DNA from: Cladorrhinum sp. PSN259
Taxonomy: Eukaryota; Ascomycota; Sordariomycetes; Sordariales; Podosporaceae
Assembly (NCBI GenBank): GCA_033725935.1
Contig: MU867101.1
Location: 124,001-188,000 of the forward strand
Reading direction: 5' to 3'
Length of the DNA: 64,000 nt
Numbering within the stretch: position 1 is the first letter of the stretch; each line of letters begins with the position of its first letter. Below, in pieces: positions 44,191-54,975 of this stretch. The position numbers were made by a program, and so were the translations under genes. Below the pieces are notes generated by a model. The model worked only from the letters and a program-made list of their open reading frames with translations. It was not told where the DNA came from and did no database searches.

Positions 44191-44955
44191 TCACGAGACC
44201 CTCCTAACAACTCTTCCAACCTCCCCCCTCTCAACAGCTTTAACCCTCCCTTCAACAACCTTCCAAATCTCCTCCCCGACATCCTCAATCCCGAGACTTC
44301 CCGTATCAATAATATGCAAGTCCTCCTCCTCCTCCCTGAACTTATGTTCAACCCCAACTTCGAGACTCGCCGTTCCCCCCGCCACTTCGGCACCAGCAGG
44401 CTCGAGAACCCGTCCCATACTCAGCCCCCAAAAGAGCTCCCTCACCCTCTTTTGCATCTCCGCCTGCTCATACCTCTCCTCTCCATACCCACCCCTAGCT
44501 TTAGCTTGTTCCTCATCCAAATCAAGAAACAAGACTAAATCAGGTCTTGGTAATCCAATCTCGGGCGCGCGAGCCCAACTAAGTGAGAGTGTGGGGTTCC
44601 GTTTAGCGGCAGAGTACACGATGCCAGAGTAATAATACCTGTCCAGAACAACCGTCGTCCCAGACGCCAAGAGGGAGGTGATGGCGGGCGCCAACTCCCA
44701 CCTGTTTGCAGAGAACAAAAGGTGGATTGCGTGGTCTGGTAGGGGAGGGACCTCGAAAGAGGAGGAAGTGAGGTACGCGTTTATTGTCTTGCCCGTCGGC
44801 GTTGTCCTGTCTGGAAACCCGAGGGACTTGACGGGACGGCCTGAAGATGAGAGGCGTTGCTCGAGGAGTTTTGCCTGTGTTGTTTTGCCGCTGCGGTCTA
44901 AACCTTCGAGGACTATCAGGGCACCGCGGACTGGTGCGGTTTGGTCAGACGACAT
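44191..44955 (-). CDS. CDC8: Thymidylate kinase
   Basis: Phosphorylates dTMP to dTDP for DNA synthesis. A single exon of 254 residues. P-loop ALIVLEGLDRSGKTTQAKLLEQRL, then GFPDRTTPTGKTINAYL, the DRY-type motif TTVVLDRYYYSGIVYSAAK, and PDLVLFLDLDEEQAKARGGYGEERYE covering the LID. The C-terminal 80 residues are longer than in yeast Cdc8 and include an Ala/Gly/Glu-rich insert (LEPAGAEVAGGTASLEVG). It starts about 725 bp from the POP7 stop, on the same strand. Confidence 0.95.
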   Translation of the reverse strand: MSSDQTAPVRGALIVLEGLDRSGKTTQAKLLEQRLSSSGRPVKSLGFPDRTTPTGKTINAYLTSSSFEVPPLPDHAIHLLFSANRWELAPAITSLLASGTTVVLDRYYYSGIVYSAAKRNPTLSLSWARAPEIGLPRPDLVLFLDLDEEQAKARGGYGEERYEQAEMQKRVRELFWGLSMGRVLEPAGAEVAGGTASLEVGVEHKFREEEEDLHIIDTGSLGIEDVGEEIWKVVEGRVKAVERGEVGRVVRRVS

Positions 44956-45679
44956 TTTTTTTTTTTTTTGGTTGGGGATTGTGAGAGAGTCAGGTGAGTT
45001 TAATTGAGTGTGTGGGAGTGAGAGTAATTTAATTATATTAGGGAGAGAAGCAAGAAGTGAGAAGAAAGAAATGGCCTGATATTGATGTCGTTGGTGTACC
45101 TTGCGGGGTAGGAATTGAGTGCCGCTGTGGGAACTTGGGGAAAGTGGACCTCTTCCAGGTTGGAGCTTTTGGGGAAGCTTTCATGTGGCTTTCCTTTACA
45201 CGGCTGCCCGAAGGTGACGGCTTTCCCGGTGAATGAGAAGTGAATTTCGATCCATGCTGATGTGAGTGATACAATAACGGCGGGCAAGAGTATTTGGGTG
45301 TTGATGGCCGTAACTATAACTTACAGATATTACAGGAAATTGGTTCATTCTCTCTAACTGTAGAAGCTTTTAAAGTGCTAGAAAATATAGTTTGACAAGA
45401 ATAGATATCCCCAAAATGTCCGCCGCACATTGCGTTCTGATAATCATCGGGCATACCATCAGCCATCCTCAAATAAACGCACTTAAACTCCCAACTCATA
45501 CATGTAGCATTGTTGCGCCCAGAAAATGCATTTTCCCTCCTTTCCCATAAATAACCTGTCCCCAAAACGCCAATATATGCATTATCTTCCCTTCATGATT
45601 GAGAGCACTCTTCCTAAGGAGTCAGCTGTCCCTTTCCCCTCGTTCGTAATTCTTTGAAGCATTGGCAAACGTTGCCTTC
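44956..45679. other. Intergenic thymidylate kinase / POP7
   Basis: About 725 bp. Presumed thymidylate kinase promoter, with a T15-like run just upstream of its ATG. No gene recognised. Confidence 0.5.
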
Positions 45680-46392
45680 TCATGACCTCCATCGAACCCC
45701 AACCTCCAAGCAACTAACTCCCCTCACTCTCCTCCCATTCCCTCCCTTATTTCCTTCTCCCGTGTCTCCCCCATCATTATAATCTTCGACAACCTCACCC
45801 TCCTCATCTAAAACCTCATCAACAGCCATGACCGTCCTCGTCCTCGCAAGCACTATCAACTCCTTTTCTCTCGTGAAGAACGCACCAACTTCAACGGCTT
45901 TCTGTATCGCCTTACCGGTAGCTATCAACACCACGTCGTCGTGTGCGTCTTCTATTATCCCTCCACTATTCCTTTGTATTTGTGCTGTCCGTTGGTTCGG
46001 TTTTGATGAAGAGGGTTGGTGTTTCGCGTCCAGTGCTTTACGAACGCGTTTTACAAGAGAGATGAATGGGGCTGAAGAAGAGACTTTAATTATTGTTGTT
46101 TGTGGGAGACGGGGTGGTGGAATGTAGCCGTCTAAGTCGGGACGGGAGGTGGCTGTGGAGGGGAGAGGGTTTAGGGAGCGGTGCGAGGGTGGTGCGAGTG
46201 GGAGGGGGAGTTTGTGAATTTTGTGCCCTGGATTATGTTAGTATATAAGGCAGTTTGAGGGAGTGCACGGAGGGGTGGTGAAGGGGGAGGGCGGGCGTAT
46301 GGGGCAAAGAAAGAGGGCAACGTACCTTTTGAAATGAGAGGAAGTTTGGAATCTGGTTTGTTTGGGAGGGGGATTGGTGGTGATGGAGACAT
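45680..46392 (-). CDS. POP7: RNase P/MRP subunit Pop7 (Rpp20, Alba-like)
   Basis: Pairs with Pop6/Rpp25 and binds the P3 arm of RNase P and MRP RNA. Exons 46392-46326 and 46227-45680 give 204 residues. N-terminus MSPSPPIPLPNKPDSKLPLISKGHKIHKLPL across the splice, then PPPRLPQTTIIKVSSSAPFISLVKRVRKAL. The Alba core is DDVVLIATGKAIQKAVEVGAFFTREKELIVLARTRTVMAVDEVLDEE, the Pop7 signature. An insert of about 30 residues lies between the two core halves, and the C-terminus is acidic then Gly-rich. It is the second RNase P subunit here, after RPP40, and is divergent from NBP35 (408 bp). Confidence 0.85.
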
Positions 46393-46800
46393 ACTGAAAG
46401 TCGAAGTCTTGTCGCAAGTGGATGTAAAGTGACTTGAGAAATGTGTGCAAGTCGTGGTGTAAATGCGCAGACAGAATTGAGCAATGATATGGTGTTGCGA
46501 ACTTGGATTGGTGAAGAAGTGGGACTGACTGCCAGAAAGTAGGAGACAAACTTAAATCAGTTTGCGACCGGTTGGTAATTGTGGAGTTTGCAACATGGAG
46601 CTCAGGCTATTTCGACAGGGGTACCCCGCGCCCCACGCCTGAGAGCCCCCGATAAGATAAACCTCGCCTGTCGGCGGCGTCACCCCGCTACCGGGACATC
46701 TACCAAGTTGGAGGGAGGCGATTTATCAGCAACTTTTTATATCAACTTTTTTCTCCCATAATTCTCATACCACTTTTGTCATCGTCATATTCACACAAAA
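46393..46800. promoter_or_regulatory. Divergent promoter region, POP7 / NBP35
   Basis: 408 bp between divergent starts. Presumed shared promoter; no site assignable. Confidence 0.45.
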
Positions 46801-47850
46801 ATGGCACCCTCATTAGACCCCCCAGAAGCCGTCGAAGACGTCCTCGCCAACCCATTAAAAAAGAAACCAGATCTAGTCGCCCCAGAACCAGAACACTGTC
46901 CCGGCCCAGAATCGGAGCAAGCAGGAACAGCAGACTCATGCGCCGGCTGCCCCAACCAGAAAATATGCGCTTCTGCACCAAAGGGTCCCGATCCGGATAT
47001 TCACATCATTACAGCACGACTCGAAAATGTCAAACATAAAATTCTTGTTCTTTCCGGAAAGGGAGGAGTAGGCAAATCAACTCTAACAGCACAGCTGGCT
47101 CACGCTTTCGCCACAAACCCAGATAACACCGTGGGTGTAATGGACACGGATATTTGCGGCCCTAGTATCCCCAAGATGTTGGGGGTGGAGGACGAAACGA
47201 TTCACACGAGCAATACAGGCTGGTCACCTGTATGGGCCATGGATAATCTTGCGGTTATGAGCATTCAGTTCATGTTGCCAAACAGGGATGACGCGATTAT
47301 TTGGAGGGGTCCCAAAAAGAATGGGTTGATCAAGCAGTTTTTGAAGGATGTGGAATGGGGACATCTGGATTTCCTGTTGGTTGATACGCCACCCGGGACA
47401 AGTGATGAGCATTTGAGCGTTAATACGTTCTTGAGGGAGAGCAAGATCGAGGGCGCGGTGGTTGTTACAACGCCTCAGGAGGTTTCATTGTTGGATGTTA
47501 GGAAGGAAATTGATTTCTGCAGGAAGGCAGGGATTAGGATACTGGGTCTGGTGGAAAATATGAGTATGTTCGTTTGTGGAAATTGTCAGTTTGAGAGTCA
47601 GATTTTCAGGGCAACTACCGGAGGAGGCAAAGGGTTGGCTGAGGAGATGGGTATACCGTTTTTGGGAAGCGTTCCGCTGGATCCTAGGATAGGGATGGCA
47701 TGTGATTATGGGGAGAGTTTCTTTGATTCTTTCCCTGATAGCCCTGCCTGTAAGGCTCTGAAGGGGGTGGTTAGAAAGTTGGCGGAAGAGATTGGGCTGG
47801 ATCCCGAGGAGGTTGTTCCCGAGGAGACCAAAGATGGTATTGACGGTTGA
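46801..47850 (+). CDS. NBP35: NBP35, cytosolic Fe-S scaffold P-loop ATPase
   Basis: Partner of Cfd1 in the CIA scaffold; assembles [4Fe-4S] clusters for cytosolic and nuclear proteins. A single exon of 349 residues. The N-terminal ferredoxin-like Cys set is complete: EHCPG, then DSCAGCPNQKICAS, C-x13-C-x2-C-x5-C, which distinguishes Nbp35 from Cfd1. Then KILVLSGKGGVGKST, VGVMDTDICGPSIPKMLG, PNRDDAIIWRGPKK, LLVDTPPGTSDEH, VVVTTPQEVSLLDVRKEIDFCRKAGI, and the bridging CGNC in SMFVCGNCQFES. Length is typical. Fourth Fe-S assembly gene in the window. Confidence 0.97.
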   Translation: MAPSLDPPEAVEDVLANPLKKKPDLVAPEPEHCPGPESEQAGTADSCAGCPNQKICASAPKGPDPDIHIITARLENVKHKILVLSGKGGVGKSTLTAQLAHAFATNPDNTVGVMDTDICGPSIPKMLGVEDETIHTSNTGWSPVWAMDNLAVMSIQFMLPNRDDAIIWRGPKKNGLIKQFLKDVEWGHLDFLLVDTPPGTSDEHLSVNTFLRESKIEGAVVVTTPQEVSLLDVRKEIDFCRKAGIRILGLVENMSMFVCGNCQFESQIFRATTGGGKGLAEEMGIPFLGSVPLDPRIGMACDYGESFFDSFPDSPACKALKGVVRKLAEEIGLDPEEVVPEETKDGIDG

Positions 47851-48679
47851 GACGGGATAGAATGAATAAACTAATCAGTGAATTTCATCCATTTGATTTG
47901 AATACATTAGACGTAAGCTGACTGTGTTAGATCCATTCGAAGTACCGAACTGCCGTTCGCCCAGATTCTCGACGCTGTTCGACTTCGTACATCTGAAAAC
48001 ACTTCTCTGCATATCTTGACCCGTTGATTCACTAGAATGGTCCCAATGGGACCTCATGCATTGCAGATACCAATCTCCATCCCGAGAGCCACTCTTTCAC
48101 GTCGTACAGACATAGCATGGGTGTCGTTAGCCATATGACTCGGAATCATATCCCGCCAACAGATACTCGACGAGTCCGAGCGGTGTAACCATGACAACAT
48201 ATCACATCAGGCCCAAAGGACATTCTGGAAGAAGCGCCCGGTATATGTGCGTGCAAGGGTCAGCCACGGCTAATACACCACCTCGCTCTCTGGTTGTATC
48301 CGATGAACCGGAACGGTTGCCAAGACAATAACCGTCGCCTAATTGTATATTCAGATGGAAACGATTTATTTCTCCGCACATGGCAAAAGATTAGCCACGA
48401 TAGACATTAATCTAATAACCGCCCTCCTGGGTATTGTTGGAGTAAGCGGAAGGGAGGACAGGGCCCAGATCGAACCCCTCAATATGCTCTCGGAATGTTG
48501 CCCCAATAATTATATTGCCGTTGGAGAAGGCAAGTCAAAAGATGGAAATGGTCTGGTCACTCGATCGATGAGGCATTCATAAGCTCAGGGGGAGAACCGT
48601 TCCTGCTGATTGACTCTCTTCTCCCCGGTGTCCGGATTCTCTTCCCAACTTCACCCCTTATCCCACCTCCATCGTGACA
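47851..48679. other. Intergenic NBP35 / GMC oxidoreductase
   Basis: About 830 bp between same-strand genes; an ORF at 48,343-48,582 is unconvincing. Presumed GMC promoter. This marks the edge of the dense housekeeping block. Confidence 0.5.
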
Positions 48680-50618
48680 ATGCGTTACCGTCTATTGTCA
48701 ACTCTTGTCCTCTCTGCGGTCACCAGACTCGCAGAGGGAGCGCCAGCTGCAGCTTCATATGACTACATTGTTGTTGGTAGCGGTCCGGGTGGTGGTCCAC
48801 TCGCTGCTGACCTCGCCAGAGCCGGATACTCAACCCTGTTGCTCGAAGCCGGTGGTGATGAAGGCGACAATCCGACATATGCCGACATTGGCAACTTTAA
48901 TGAAGCCGCCAACGATGAGACAACCCGTTGGGACTTTTGGGTTAAGCACTCTGATGACCCAGCCCGTGAGCTCAAGTTCGAACACACGACATGGGACACT
49001 GGTGATGGCACCTTTTATGTCGGCCTAGATCCCCCCGAGGGAGCGAAGCACTTGGGTATCCAGTATCCTCGAGCTGCCGTTCTGGGAGGTTGTGCCATGC
49101 ATAATGCTGCTGTGTGCGCCATGCCCGCCGATGATGACTGGAACATTATTGTCAACAAGACTGGAGATACCAGCTGGTCGGCGGACAATATGAGAAAGTA
49201 TCTCAAGAAGATGGAAAGAAACGAGTACCTCGCTGCAGGAAACCCAGACCGTGGATATGATGGTATGCTTTCCGTCTACCCTAACTCGTATTCTTCCACC
49301 ACAACTAACATATTATAAAACAGGCTGGCTAGCAACATCAGTCGGCGACGCCTCCTGGGCGAAAAACTCTTCCCTGCCTGCCGTCAAGATCCTCAAGAAA
49401 CTCGCCGAACTAACGGGCCAAGATCCCAACGACGTCGCCAACCTCGTCAACTCTGACATCCTCGCCAAGGTGCCCAACGTAGACCAAAAACAATCCTTCT
49501 ACAACATGGCAACTCATTCGGACACCAAGGGAAAACGCAACAGTCCCAACAACTACGTCCGCGCCACTCTCGCAGACCCAGCCAAGTACCCCCTCACACT
49601 CCAACTCCATACCCTCGTAACTCGCGTCCTCTTCGACAATGCAACCCTCAACACACCAGGCAAAAAGCCCCGCGCCATAGGAGTAGAAGTCCTCTCTGGT
49701 CCTTCCCTCTATCGCGCAGACCCCAAGCACGATCCTGCCGCCTCGGCCCCTGTTCCTACACAAATCTTAGCCAACAGGGAAGTTATCATTTCAGGAGGAG
49801 CATTCAACTCCCCACAACTTCTCAAGCTCTCGGGCATCGGTCCGCGCGAGGAACTGGAAAAGTTCAACATCCCGGTCGTCAAGCACCTACCTGGCGTTGG
49901 AGAAAATCTAGGCGACAACTACGAGGGTTCCTTACTCGCACTCGGACAGAGCCCCGTCGAGTCTGGCCTCATCACTCTACTCTTCCGCACGCCCAACGCT
50001 CCCGATGCAAGAAGAAACATCTACACCTGGTGCGGCGCATTCTCCTTTGAAGGATTCTGGCCTGGTTTCCCTACATACCACGGTCCTACACAATATACCT
50101 GCGCCATGGTCCACATGCAACCTAAATCCCAGGCCGGAACCGTCAAGTTGCGGTCAGCCGACCCTCGCGACGTACCCGATATCAACTTCCGTTTCTTCCA
50201 AAATCACGGCGACCAAGACCTGTCAGAACTTGTAGAAGCCGGCAAGTTATTGAGGAAAGCAATCGCCACGGCTTCCGATACCTTCGTGGGACCATTCGAG
50301 GAGAAACACCCCTGCCCTGGTACGCTTGGACCGGAGGGATGTGAGGACTCAAAGCAGAAGGAGTATTACAAGACGCAGGCGTACAGCCATCACGCGACGA
50401 GTACTTGCAAGATTGGTGCAGATGATGATGAGTATGCGGTGTTGGATAGTAAGTTTAGAGTGAGAGGGGTGGAGGGGCTGAGGGTCGTTGATGCGTCTGC
50501 TTTCCCTGTCGTTCCGGGGGCGTTCCCGTCTTGTCCTACTATGATGCTTGGTGTTAAGGGGGCGGAGACTATTATTGAGGAGAGGAGGGCTGAGGAAAAG
50601 AAAGAGGGGAAGATGTGA
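48680..50618 (+). CDS. Secreted GMC-family FAD oxidoreductase (AA3-like)
   Basis: FAD-dependent oxidase or dehydrogenase of an alcohol or sugar. Exons 48680-49262 and 49324-50618 give 625 residues. Signal peptide MRYRLLSTLVLSAVTRLAEG, then the FAD Rossmann motif YDYIVVGSGPGGGPLAADLARAGYSTLLLEAG. GMC signature 1 lies near YPRAAVLGGCAMHNAAVC and signature 2 is ISGGAFNSPQLLKLSGIGP. The catalytic His is in YSHHATSTCKIGADDD. In the last conserved block (VVDASAFPVVPGAFPSCPTMM) the usual second His or Asn is a Phe. Substrate unknown. It stands near two laccases, which suggests a role in plant-matter oxidation, an inference only. Confidence 0.92.
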
Positions 50619-50979
50619 ATAGGACTCGGAGGGAGCGTGGAAGTGGTCTCAAGTCGTCAAGATGTCCCATATGATAGACTCCAACCGCATCCAATAGGCA
50701 TGGTCATATTTTGATACGGAGCTTTCCGCTAAAAGATGTATTTCATGCTGTCTTTGCTTACTAATCGGCGAATAAATCTGAAATATATATAGCATTTACG
50801 GAAGTCGATGCTTGGCTGATACACAGTTTGCTCGGATGGGGTAAAGGAAAAAGCCCTCGAAATTTTTGGTAGAACAAACACTGAGTCTGTGCGGTTGCTT
50901 CCGGCTTGGATGTTTACTTGTGTTCCTTTTTGGTTCTTTAAGCCATTTACTGTGCCGATATCCGTAAGTTCTTTCGGCC

Positions 50980-51165
50980 TTGGCTCAGGTTGTCAAGCTG
51001 GGTCATGTTTCTTCGCCCAAGGGTTCCTTGATGATGTCCGTGTATTCGGCATTGGACGGCTATGAGATCCTCGACATGACATACAAGATTCCCCCAGATT
51101 TTCACAAGCGCACCAATGAGAAATTATACATGCATCGACAGCATCTTCTGCTCGGTAGGTTGCCA
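50980..51165 (+). pseudogene. Possible gene fragment, unknown family
   Basis: An open stretch whose codons look protein-like. The frame includes VVKLGHVSSPKGSLMM, ALDGYEILDMTYKIPP and FHKRTNEKLYMHRQHLLL, then degrades. No start, stop or splice model makes a full gene, and I recognise no family. It may be a relic exon or chance. Confidence 0.25.
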
Positions 51166-51284
51166 ACAACTGCTTCGCTCGTGCACCTTCCGGGGTCCTG
51201 CCGCACATGCCCCCCCCCAAGGCCTGAACTTTTACAAGAACCCTACTGGCTACCCTACCACCTGCGAGGAAACAGGCGGAGGGT

Positions 51285-51365
51285 TAGCGAGTGGCCTAGT
51301 GGTTAACCGCAGTGCTTTGTGGATCGAATGGGTCAGGCCTATCTCATGTTCGACGAGGGCAGTAT
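51285..51365 (+). repeat. tRNA-like relic or SINE head (tRNA-His-like)
   Basis: Reads like a D-arm with an A box (GTGGCCTAGTGGTTAA), then a GTGCTTTGTGGATC segment resembling a His (GUG) anticodon arm, then TGTTCGACGAGG at B-box distance. Stems do not close well, so this is not a functional tRNA. Either a decayed tRNA or the head of a tRNA-derived SINE. Confidence 0.3.
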
Positions 51366-52504
51366 ATAGATGAACGCAAAGCACCACACAATATTTCTTG
51401 TCAGAGAAACAATGTCGGGAAAAGCAAGGATCGGATCCAGGTTGTTGACAATGGATACTTGGTATCTTACGGTATTTTGATGTAATTGTGTGGTTTCAGT
51501 ATGGCAAGGTCAGGGGGTTGACATCAATGCACGTCCCCACCTGTCAATGCAGGAACCAACGACCTCCCCACACTCCGATTTGATGATGCGGGGACGGGAC
51601 GAACCCATCTCATCCTTCTCATCCTTCTCATCCTTCCTTCTTGGACAACACCACGCATCCTAAAGTTTGAATTCATCAAAAATGAAGCGGATAATATTCT
51701 GCGGGATCTTTGAATATTTTCTAGTCTTTTCAGCCTCACGTGAAATGTCGACTGACTCCATTCTCACACTCGTTTTGAAAGACGCCCTCTCTGCCTGAAT
51801 GCCAAGGGCCCTCAACAACATGACCTGTGTGATTCATCCGATGGCGAAACGTTCTGCACACGTGGGACTACCATAGTAAGCCATGTCAGTCATTGCATTA
51901 AACTCCCGGGTGCCGAGAAAGGGTAGCACGCGATTGATCTCCAGTCCGGGGGTACCATCCAGGCTTTCTCATTTTTATTCGTGATGAGCATTGTGAGACA
52001 AGAAGTCCAAGCTCCAGACACGGCACACCCTTCCCCGTGCTCGACCACCACCCGACGAAGCTGCAAGCTCTGCTGCTTTGGGACATCTACCAGGACGCTA
52101 ACCAAATGTTCGCATTTGATGGCACAGCCGTTTTGTGTCGATCGTCGAGTCTCCTGCAGCGGGATCACCCTTCAGTCGTCTCGTTTTTTTGCCCTACGTG
52201 TGTTGCGTTCCCTTCGGCTCTTATCCAGAACACAGAAGTCCGGGGAAGGACCCATGTGAGCCGTGAACGGCTGGCCCAATATCTCGGTCGCCCCTCCCGT
52301 CTCGTCTCCAAGAATGAAGGTTCTTGGAAAGTTTTCTTCCACATAATCTCTCGGCTTTACTCCCAAGCATTTACGCCCCTTTGCAAATGAAACAACCGTC
52401 GAGCAGAAACGCTGTCGGGTTGTCGCCGTCGTTGTTGTCGTTGTCGATATCGTGTGAGAAGAAGAAGACGGTCGAAGCTCCTGGCGAGTTTACGGCCGCT
52501 TTCC

Positions 52505-54154
52505 ATGTCGGACATCAACTATATCTCCACAGACAACCTGAGAAGGTTAATATTACCCAGGAACAATACTGGGGCCCACAGCTTCAAGAAGAACAAGCCG
52601 ACAGTCGACTATGGCTCTCAGATCAATTTCACGATTTGGTTACTCACAGCACTATCGGCCGCCTTTCTCGCCCTACGAGTTTACTGCAAGTTTCTGAGGC
52701 ATCGAGGGTTATGGTGGGATGACCATGTTCTAATAGCGTCATGGGTGTGTTCCTTATCTCGTCATGCACAAAGCATCATCGCTAACCTCATCCTAGTTTT
52801 CCCTCATGGCATCCTGCGCCTTCGTTTCCGTCTCAGTAAATCTCGGCTTTGGTCGATCACTCTCGCTGTTCAACTTCAAGAACCTTGATGAGTATTTATT
52901 ATCCACAAATCTGGCCGGCACTTTCTTCATTCTGGCGGCATTGTGGAGCAAAACTTCTTTCGGCCTTACCATTCTTCGCATCTCATCCGGATGGACCAAG
53001 CTTGCTGTCTGGTTCATCATCATCACCGTTAATCTTGCACTCGGGGGAGCCATAGCTATCACTTGGGGACAATGTACACCCATCCAGAAGACATGGCGAA
53101 CTGGTACTCCAGGGCACTGTTGGCCCAAGTATATCCAAGTGCGTTACAATATTTTTACCGCTGGTAGGTGTCATTTCCTTCCCGACCGTTTTTACTGTTA
53201 CTTGCTGAGGATTTATTAGTCTACTCTGGAGCGATGGATATCATTCTCGCCTTGATCCCGTGGAAACTCATCTGGTCACTTACCATGAATCGCAAAGAAA
53301 AGTGCGGTGTTCTCGTGGCCATGAGTATGGGCGTGTTGTAGGCAATCCTTAATTATCTATCTTCCATCTGCATTCATTCGCTGACTTCTTCTAGCGCCGG
53401 CATAACATCCATTATCAAGATTACCCAACTCCCCTCAATCTCGAACTCAACCTTTACCGAATCAACCACCCAACTGATGATCCTCGCCGCCGCCGAAGGA
53501 GCAATAACTATTATCGCCGCGTCGATCCCCATTCTCCGCGCTCTGCTCAGAGACACAAGGCCTCCTCCAGGACCAGCCCAGTTCTACGGAATGGACTTCA
53601 GTCTCTACACCGGCTCAGAAAACTCTCAAGGAACAGGAAGAAGCAGCACAGTCATCAGTTCCTCTGGTCACCGTCACAGCAGGAGTCGAAGCCGAAACCA
53701 CAGTCGTACCCATACACGCAACGGGTCAAGTTGGAGTAATAAGGAGATGTCTATCGGCGGTGGTGGGCCAATACTCAGACTTAGTAATCTGGGTAGGTTC
53801 AGTGGGTTGAGCATGGGATTTTCTACAACAAACAGTGGGTCAAGAAGAAGACCGGCAACAAGAGCAGGAACGCATTCCAGAAGCGCGAGTGAAGCACAAG
53901 GGAGAGATAGTAGTGAGCTGAGTTTAAACTCCCCGCCGCCGGGGAAGATTGTGCAGACCGAAGAGGTTATGGTTGAGTACGAGGTTAATCCTGCGGGTGT
54001 GAGTGGAGGGATGTCAATGCCCATGCAGTTGTCAATGCCTATGCCGGTGCTGATGCCGGCGGCTGGCATTGGTATGGGTGGAACGGGGCAAGGCAACAAT
54101 CAAGGGCACGAAAGATCGGATAGTGAGTGGTCTGCTGTTGCCAGAGTGGTATGA
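52505..54154 (+). CDS. Fungal rhodopsin-domain (Pth11/SAT4-like) membrane protein
   Basis: Seven-helix plasma membrane protein of the large filamentous-fungal family that includes Pth11-type receptors. Exons 52505-52744, 52797-53163, 53220-53337 and 53395-54154 give 494 residues. Helices: FTIWLLTALSAAFLALRVYC followed by the family motif RGLWWDDHVLIASW, then LMASCAFVSVSVNLGFG, TFFILAALWSKTSFGLTILRI, LAVWFIIITVNLALGGAIAITWGQC, IFTAVYSGAMDIILALIPWKLIWSL, VLVAMSMGVFAGITSII and MILAAAEGAITIIAASIPILRAL. The cytosolic tail of over 180 residues is Ser/Arg/His-rich and contains a Met/Pro-rich run. Ligand unknown; no CFEM domain. Confidence 0.88.
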
Positions 54155-54975
54155 TCAGGGATCATCAAGGGACATTATTTGGGTTGCCGGTTGGGTTCAG
54201 CATGTGCATTTTTGGATGGGTTGAACAGTCATGACAGTCATTACCTTTGGATACCCGGCGTTTGGGTTTAGCGTTGCTTTGTTTGCTGTTTGGACCGCAT
54301 GGACTTGGGTTTTACGTGGGGGGGGGGGGGGGTTATTTCGCTTTCAATGGTGTCGCAGGCTTGGAAAATACCTAACTTGGTGATTTGTCAAACCGAGGCT
54401 TTGCGTTTGTGTCATTTTTCTGCTAGTGGTATCGCAGTGCACGAAGAATATGTTAAGGGTGAAAGTCAACGCAAGTCATTCCATAACTTGAGTATGTGTA
54501 TCGTTCGTCTAAAAGGGTTGACCCTGAAAAAAAACCCCCGGTTAGGAATAAACAAATAAAGCCAAGTCAATTATGGCTCCCCTTCAAGTTGGCAACCCTA
54601 TATATTCTTTGTGGCTTGGTCTATAAACGCCAGATTGCGGTATATGCCTTGATTAGCCCTCCACCTCGCAATACCACATCACAGCCTCCTTGAGGTACAG
54701 TAGATAGTACCTTATTCCCACATAACAAACACAAATAAAATGACTCCCCCAAAAACAAAATACAATCAATCCCCTTGAAAATCCACAACGCTAGAATTAG
54801 GTTAAAAAATCCGAGAGACACAATTATATGGGTAACCAAGCTTGTTTACTTGCACCTTCTTCCACCTTTCCACTGCCGTGAGTACTACCCCATTCCAACT
54901 TGTTACCATACCCATCGTTGAACGCCCTAGTTAAACGTTCTCTGCAAAAAAAACCAAAAAAAAACCAAAAAAACA
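54155..54975. other. Intergenic with G16 homopolymer
   Basis: Convergent 3' regions of the rhodopsin-like and laccase genes. A run of 16 G lies at 54,317-54,332 and an A/C-rich run (AAAAAACC units) lies near 54,943-54,972. No gene seen. Confidence 0.6.

Larger units (their letters stand above)
50619..52504. other. 1.9 kb intergenic with gene fragment and tRNA-like relic
   Basis: Between the GMC and rhodopsin-like genes. It holds a short coding-looking fragment (about 50,980-51,165) and a tRNA-like stretch (about 51,285-51,365), listed separately. A TCATCCTTC-type short repeat occurs at 51,605-51,637. The remainder has no supported feature. Confidence 0.5.
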
